The position numbers and the translations under genes were made by a program. The notes below the pieces were generated by a model, which did not search any database, was not told where the DNA came from, and was given only the letters and a program-made list of their open reading frames with translations. 64,000 nt of DNA from Penelope pileata (lineage: Eukaryota > Chordata > Aves > Galliformes > Cracidae), in NCBI GenBank assembly GCA_013396635.1, contig WBMW01005746.1, forward strand, positions 283,258 to 347,257, written 5' to 3'. Below are positions 61,741-64,000 of the stretch, one piece after another; within the stretch, counting starts at the first letter, position 1; the number at the start of each line of letters is the position of its first letter.

Positions 61741-63755
61741 AGATCTTCCTTCTCAGTAGGAATGTCTTGCCTTGATATCTGAGGTACATGGGGATTAAAT
61801 TTGTTCATTTACTTTTCAAAATAGTGTTGTTACTCTATGTGCCTAAAGAGCCTCTTGGCCTAGCAAGTAGGGAAAGCAGCCAGGATTGCATCTAGGATTT
61901 TCTCCTTTCCATTCCTTGTTTGTCAGGTAATATCTGGTGGATAACCTGTCCTCTACCCTACTGCAGCCAGCTTTGCAGCTTGTGTATGGGAAGTAAGAGA
62001 TGCTTTTTTTTTTTTGCATGGGAGACTACCAACTGTGAACGGCTAGGCCATATTTGATATCCAGTCACTGCAAATGAAGCTGTTTTATGCAGCTGCTGTG
62101 TATGTGGATTCCTAATTAGCATTTGCAACAGTTCTTCAATTAACACCTAGGCTTGGGCTAAGTGCACATATTGAGATTCTTTTTCAAGAAAAAATCCTCC
62201 CCAGTTAGAGCTTAAGTGTAAATTTTCATTGTCTTTTTGGTGCTATGCTGTTGGAGAACATGATGTAATTTTTTTTTTTAATTGAATGCAAAATGTAGCT
62301 CATATTTAGGCAATGTCAGATAAGTTTTCTGAAGCTAGATCTGTTAAAAACTACAAAATGATCTGTCATTTCTGTTCAAGAGTTCAGAAGGAAACAGACA
62401 GTTTGGATCAGGCAACAGTCTGCAGCTATGTGTCCAAAACAAGAGCTTTTGTTCCAAACTGGGCTGATGCATGCCATCAAATATGTGAAGAATGCAGGGC
62501 CGTTTGTGGTGCTACTACAGATACCATCACAGGGAAGCCAAGCACACAAATTCCTGTTGAAATAACATTACAGTTAAGATGAAGGCAACCGAAATAATGC
62601 AAATCCAAAGCAGAAGGACGCCATACCCTGCAAATGTTTGATATAAAATGATCTCTGTTTTTCTTTGAAATCCATCATTTGAAGACGTTTCCCTCAAGCA
62701 ACTGCCATGGCTCAGGCAATTAGCTGTGAAACCTTTCAGGGTTGAAGGGTCGAGGTTAGCTACAAGAAGGGGGCTAAGAATGTTGTATCAGCTACTGTGA
62801 TTTCAGAGAAAATCTGTGAAGGCTGCATCCCTTACATCAGGAAATGATGTTTTTTAAATTGACATCATTTTCAAAATCAAACACATCCATATATGTGAAA
62901 GCTCTGAGTGTAAATACATATGAATTGGAGGACATTTTGCACTGCTTTGTGAAAAAGCTCTGTCAATTGCTCTGAGCAATTTTCTTACCCATTTCAGTGG
63001 TATTTTTGTAACAACACCACAATTAACAGTTAAGATTGCATTCATACTTCAAGTTGAAGTGGGAATTATTTTTGTTGTTAGGCATAAAAATAATGGCTGA
63101 ACGTAACCAAAAATAACGCTGTTTTCTTTCTAGGAAGTTGTATGGAAATATATTCATTCCTTTGGGAATTCAAGCAAATTAAAAGTAACTCTCTATAAAT
63201 TTTGCAACATCCCTAACGCTTGAACTGTCAAGGACATTTTAGTGCTTGAAAGTCTAGGTAGGCATAAATGGAAATTCACTCCAATAGATTGACTACCTTG
63301 AAAACAATATAAATGAGCAAAATTTCTAACACATGGCATCATCAGTAATAGCTAAAGAATTTAAAACAAAAAACAAAAAACCAAAACAAAGCAAAGTCCA
63401 CAAAGCAGTATATCTGCCAAATGGCATATCTGAGCTCTGACACTTGCCAGTTCTGGAATTAGCTCCTTTGGGCAGCTGGTAGAGTTTGTTTTCAGTAAAG
63501 CAAATATTTTGCAGAAATGAATTTATCTTTTAGTCCAGAATTTGGAACAAAACAAGAAGCTACATTTCTTTGTCAGGACCACAGCTCAAGAGGTTGGTGT
63601 GTCAGGGCCACCACCTGCTGATGCTCATCAATGTGCTGTAGTGGGAGACATTTTACATCACCCTTAAGAGTGATCTAATGTAACTCTCTGCTGCTTGTTG
63701 TGTGCAACTTTAAGGCATAGTAAGCACATCTGGAGAGCAAGCAGGTGTTTATAGC
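61741..63755. other. Unique DNA between LINE and mariner
   Basis: AT-rich with no gene recognised. It contains an 89-codon + strand frame with paired CxxC motifs at 62313-62582, and an A-rich run at about 63361-63405. Confidence 0.5.
62313..62582 (+). other. Small Cys-rich open frame, probably fortuitous
   Basis: 89 codons from ATG to TGA in AT-rich DNA. The product has ICHFC near residue 20, ACHQICEECRAVC around residues 53-65 and eight Cys in total, so a CxxC...CxxC zinc-site pattern is possible. No splice sites or promoter support it and no family is recognised. Confidence 0.15.
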
Positions 63756-64000
63756 TATGGTGGCTGCTCCAAAAGTAATGCCTCCTATTTTTATTATGTT
63801 GGCCCACAATGTCAGAGGTGGATGTTGCTGGTATGGCAGCAGACAATGAACCTTCCCACCAGTTACATTTTGTTGCAGTGTGACAGATGGCAGCAGAGGG
63901 GCAGTCTGACCAAATGACCTCTGACATGGAAGTGCATATGAATCAAAGGTGTGGAACCGAATTCCTCCATGCAGAAAAAATGGCACCCATTGACATTCAT
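63756..64000 (+). mobile_element. Mariner transposon (Galluhop-like), 5' end
   Basis: The element enters at about 63756 with 'tggtggctgctccaaaagta', a mariner-type terminal inverted repeat comparable to the GGTTGGTGCAAAAGTAAT end of human mariners. A TA, the expected target dinucleotide, lies at 63756-63757 (another at 63752-63753). After about 150 bp of leader the transposase frame begins, with EFLHAEKMAPIDIH matching bird mariner as I remember it. The element continues beyond the window. The chicken genome carries this family (Galluhop, Mariner1_GG). Confidence 0.88.
63914..64000 (+). CDS. Mariner transposase, N-terminal 29 codons (3' truncated by window)
   Basis: An open frame for a DDD-type mariner transposase, the enzyme that cuts and pastes the element at TA sites. 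ATG codons at 63887, 63914 and 63926 are all in frame after a TGA at 63881. I chose 63914, which gives MTSDMEVHMNQRC and agrees best with the chicken family; 63926 is also possible. The motif EFLHAEKMAPIDIH belongs to the start of the N-terminal helix-turn-helix DNA-binding region. No stop or frameshift is seen up to the window edge, but chicken copies are usually inactive and the catalytic domain is not in view. Confidence 0.75.
   Translation, partial: MTSDMEVHMNQRCGTEFLHAEKMAPIDIH

Noticed and set aside
63675..63986. 103- and 87-codon minus-strand frames at the right edge
   Set aside because: They are antisense shadows of the mariner leader and transposase start.
1..64000. CRISPR arrays, operons, riboswitches, prophage or bacterial mobile elements
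   Set aside because: The window is vertebrate DNA; no regularly spaced repeats, Shine-Dalgarno-led gene runs or phage genes are present.
1..64000. Endogenous retrovirus or LTR element
   Set aside because: I saw no paired LTRs, primer-binding site or gag/pol-like frames.
1..64000. tRNA, snoRNA or microRNA genes
   Set aside because: Reading by eye found no clear tRNA box A/box B pair or convincing long hairpin. A tRNAscan-SE or Infernal run would be needed to exclude them.

Overview
The window is vertebrate nuclear DNA, almost certainly from a bird and probably a galliform. The basis is a scatter of CR1 LINE fragments, both young ones with the typical ATTCTGTG-type 3' end and very old ones, plus the 5' end of a Galluhop-like mariner at the right edge. 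There are no bacterial-style genes. Nearly all the short open frames are chance frames in intronic or intergenic DNA.

The one gene that can be named is IRS1 (insulin receptor substrate 1), on the + strand. Bases 1-223 are the last 73 codons of its coding sequence, with both C-terminal SHP2-docking tyrosine motifs. The stop codon lies 14 nt before a consensus splice donor. A single intron of about 43.7 kb (238-43938) follows. A purely untranslated exon then starts at 43939 and resembles the mammalian IRS1 3'UTR as I remember it. A good proximal polyadenylation site lies near 45.0 kb and weaker candidates lie at 46.9 and 48.1 kb.

The intron holds CR1 fragments at 7.3, 22.5, 23.7, 29.0, 30.8 and 38.4 kb. 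It also has GC-rich patches, AT-rich blocks that look like conserved non-coding DNA, a perfect POU-dimer (MORE) palindrome, two unidentified coding-like stretches on the minus strand (12.1-12.7 and 40.1-40.6 kb) and an exon-like segment at 39.2 kb. Downstream of IRS1 (about 48-60 kb) I see no protein gene, only an exon-like GC-rich segment at 49.6 kb and simple repeats. From 60.2 to 61.7 kb is a decayed CR1-type LINE, and at 63.75-64.0 kb the mariner begins and runs off the window.

I found no clearly new multi-gene system. The observations most worth checking are the two coding-like minus-strand stretches, the two exon-like segments and the candidate regulatory blocks in the long UTR intron. 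Nothing was searched against databases; identifications rest on reading and memory of the families.
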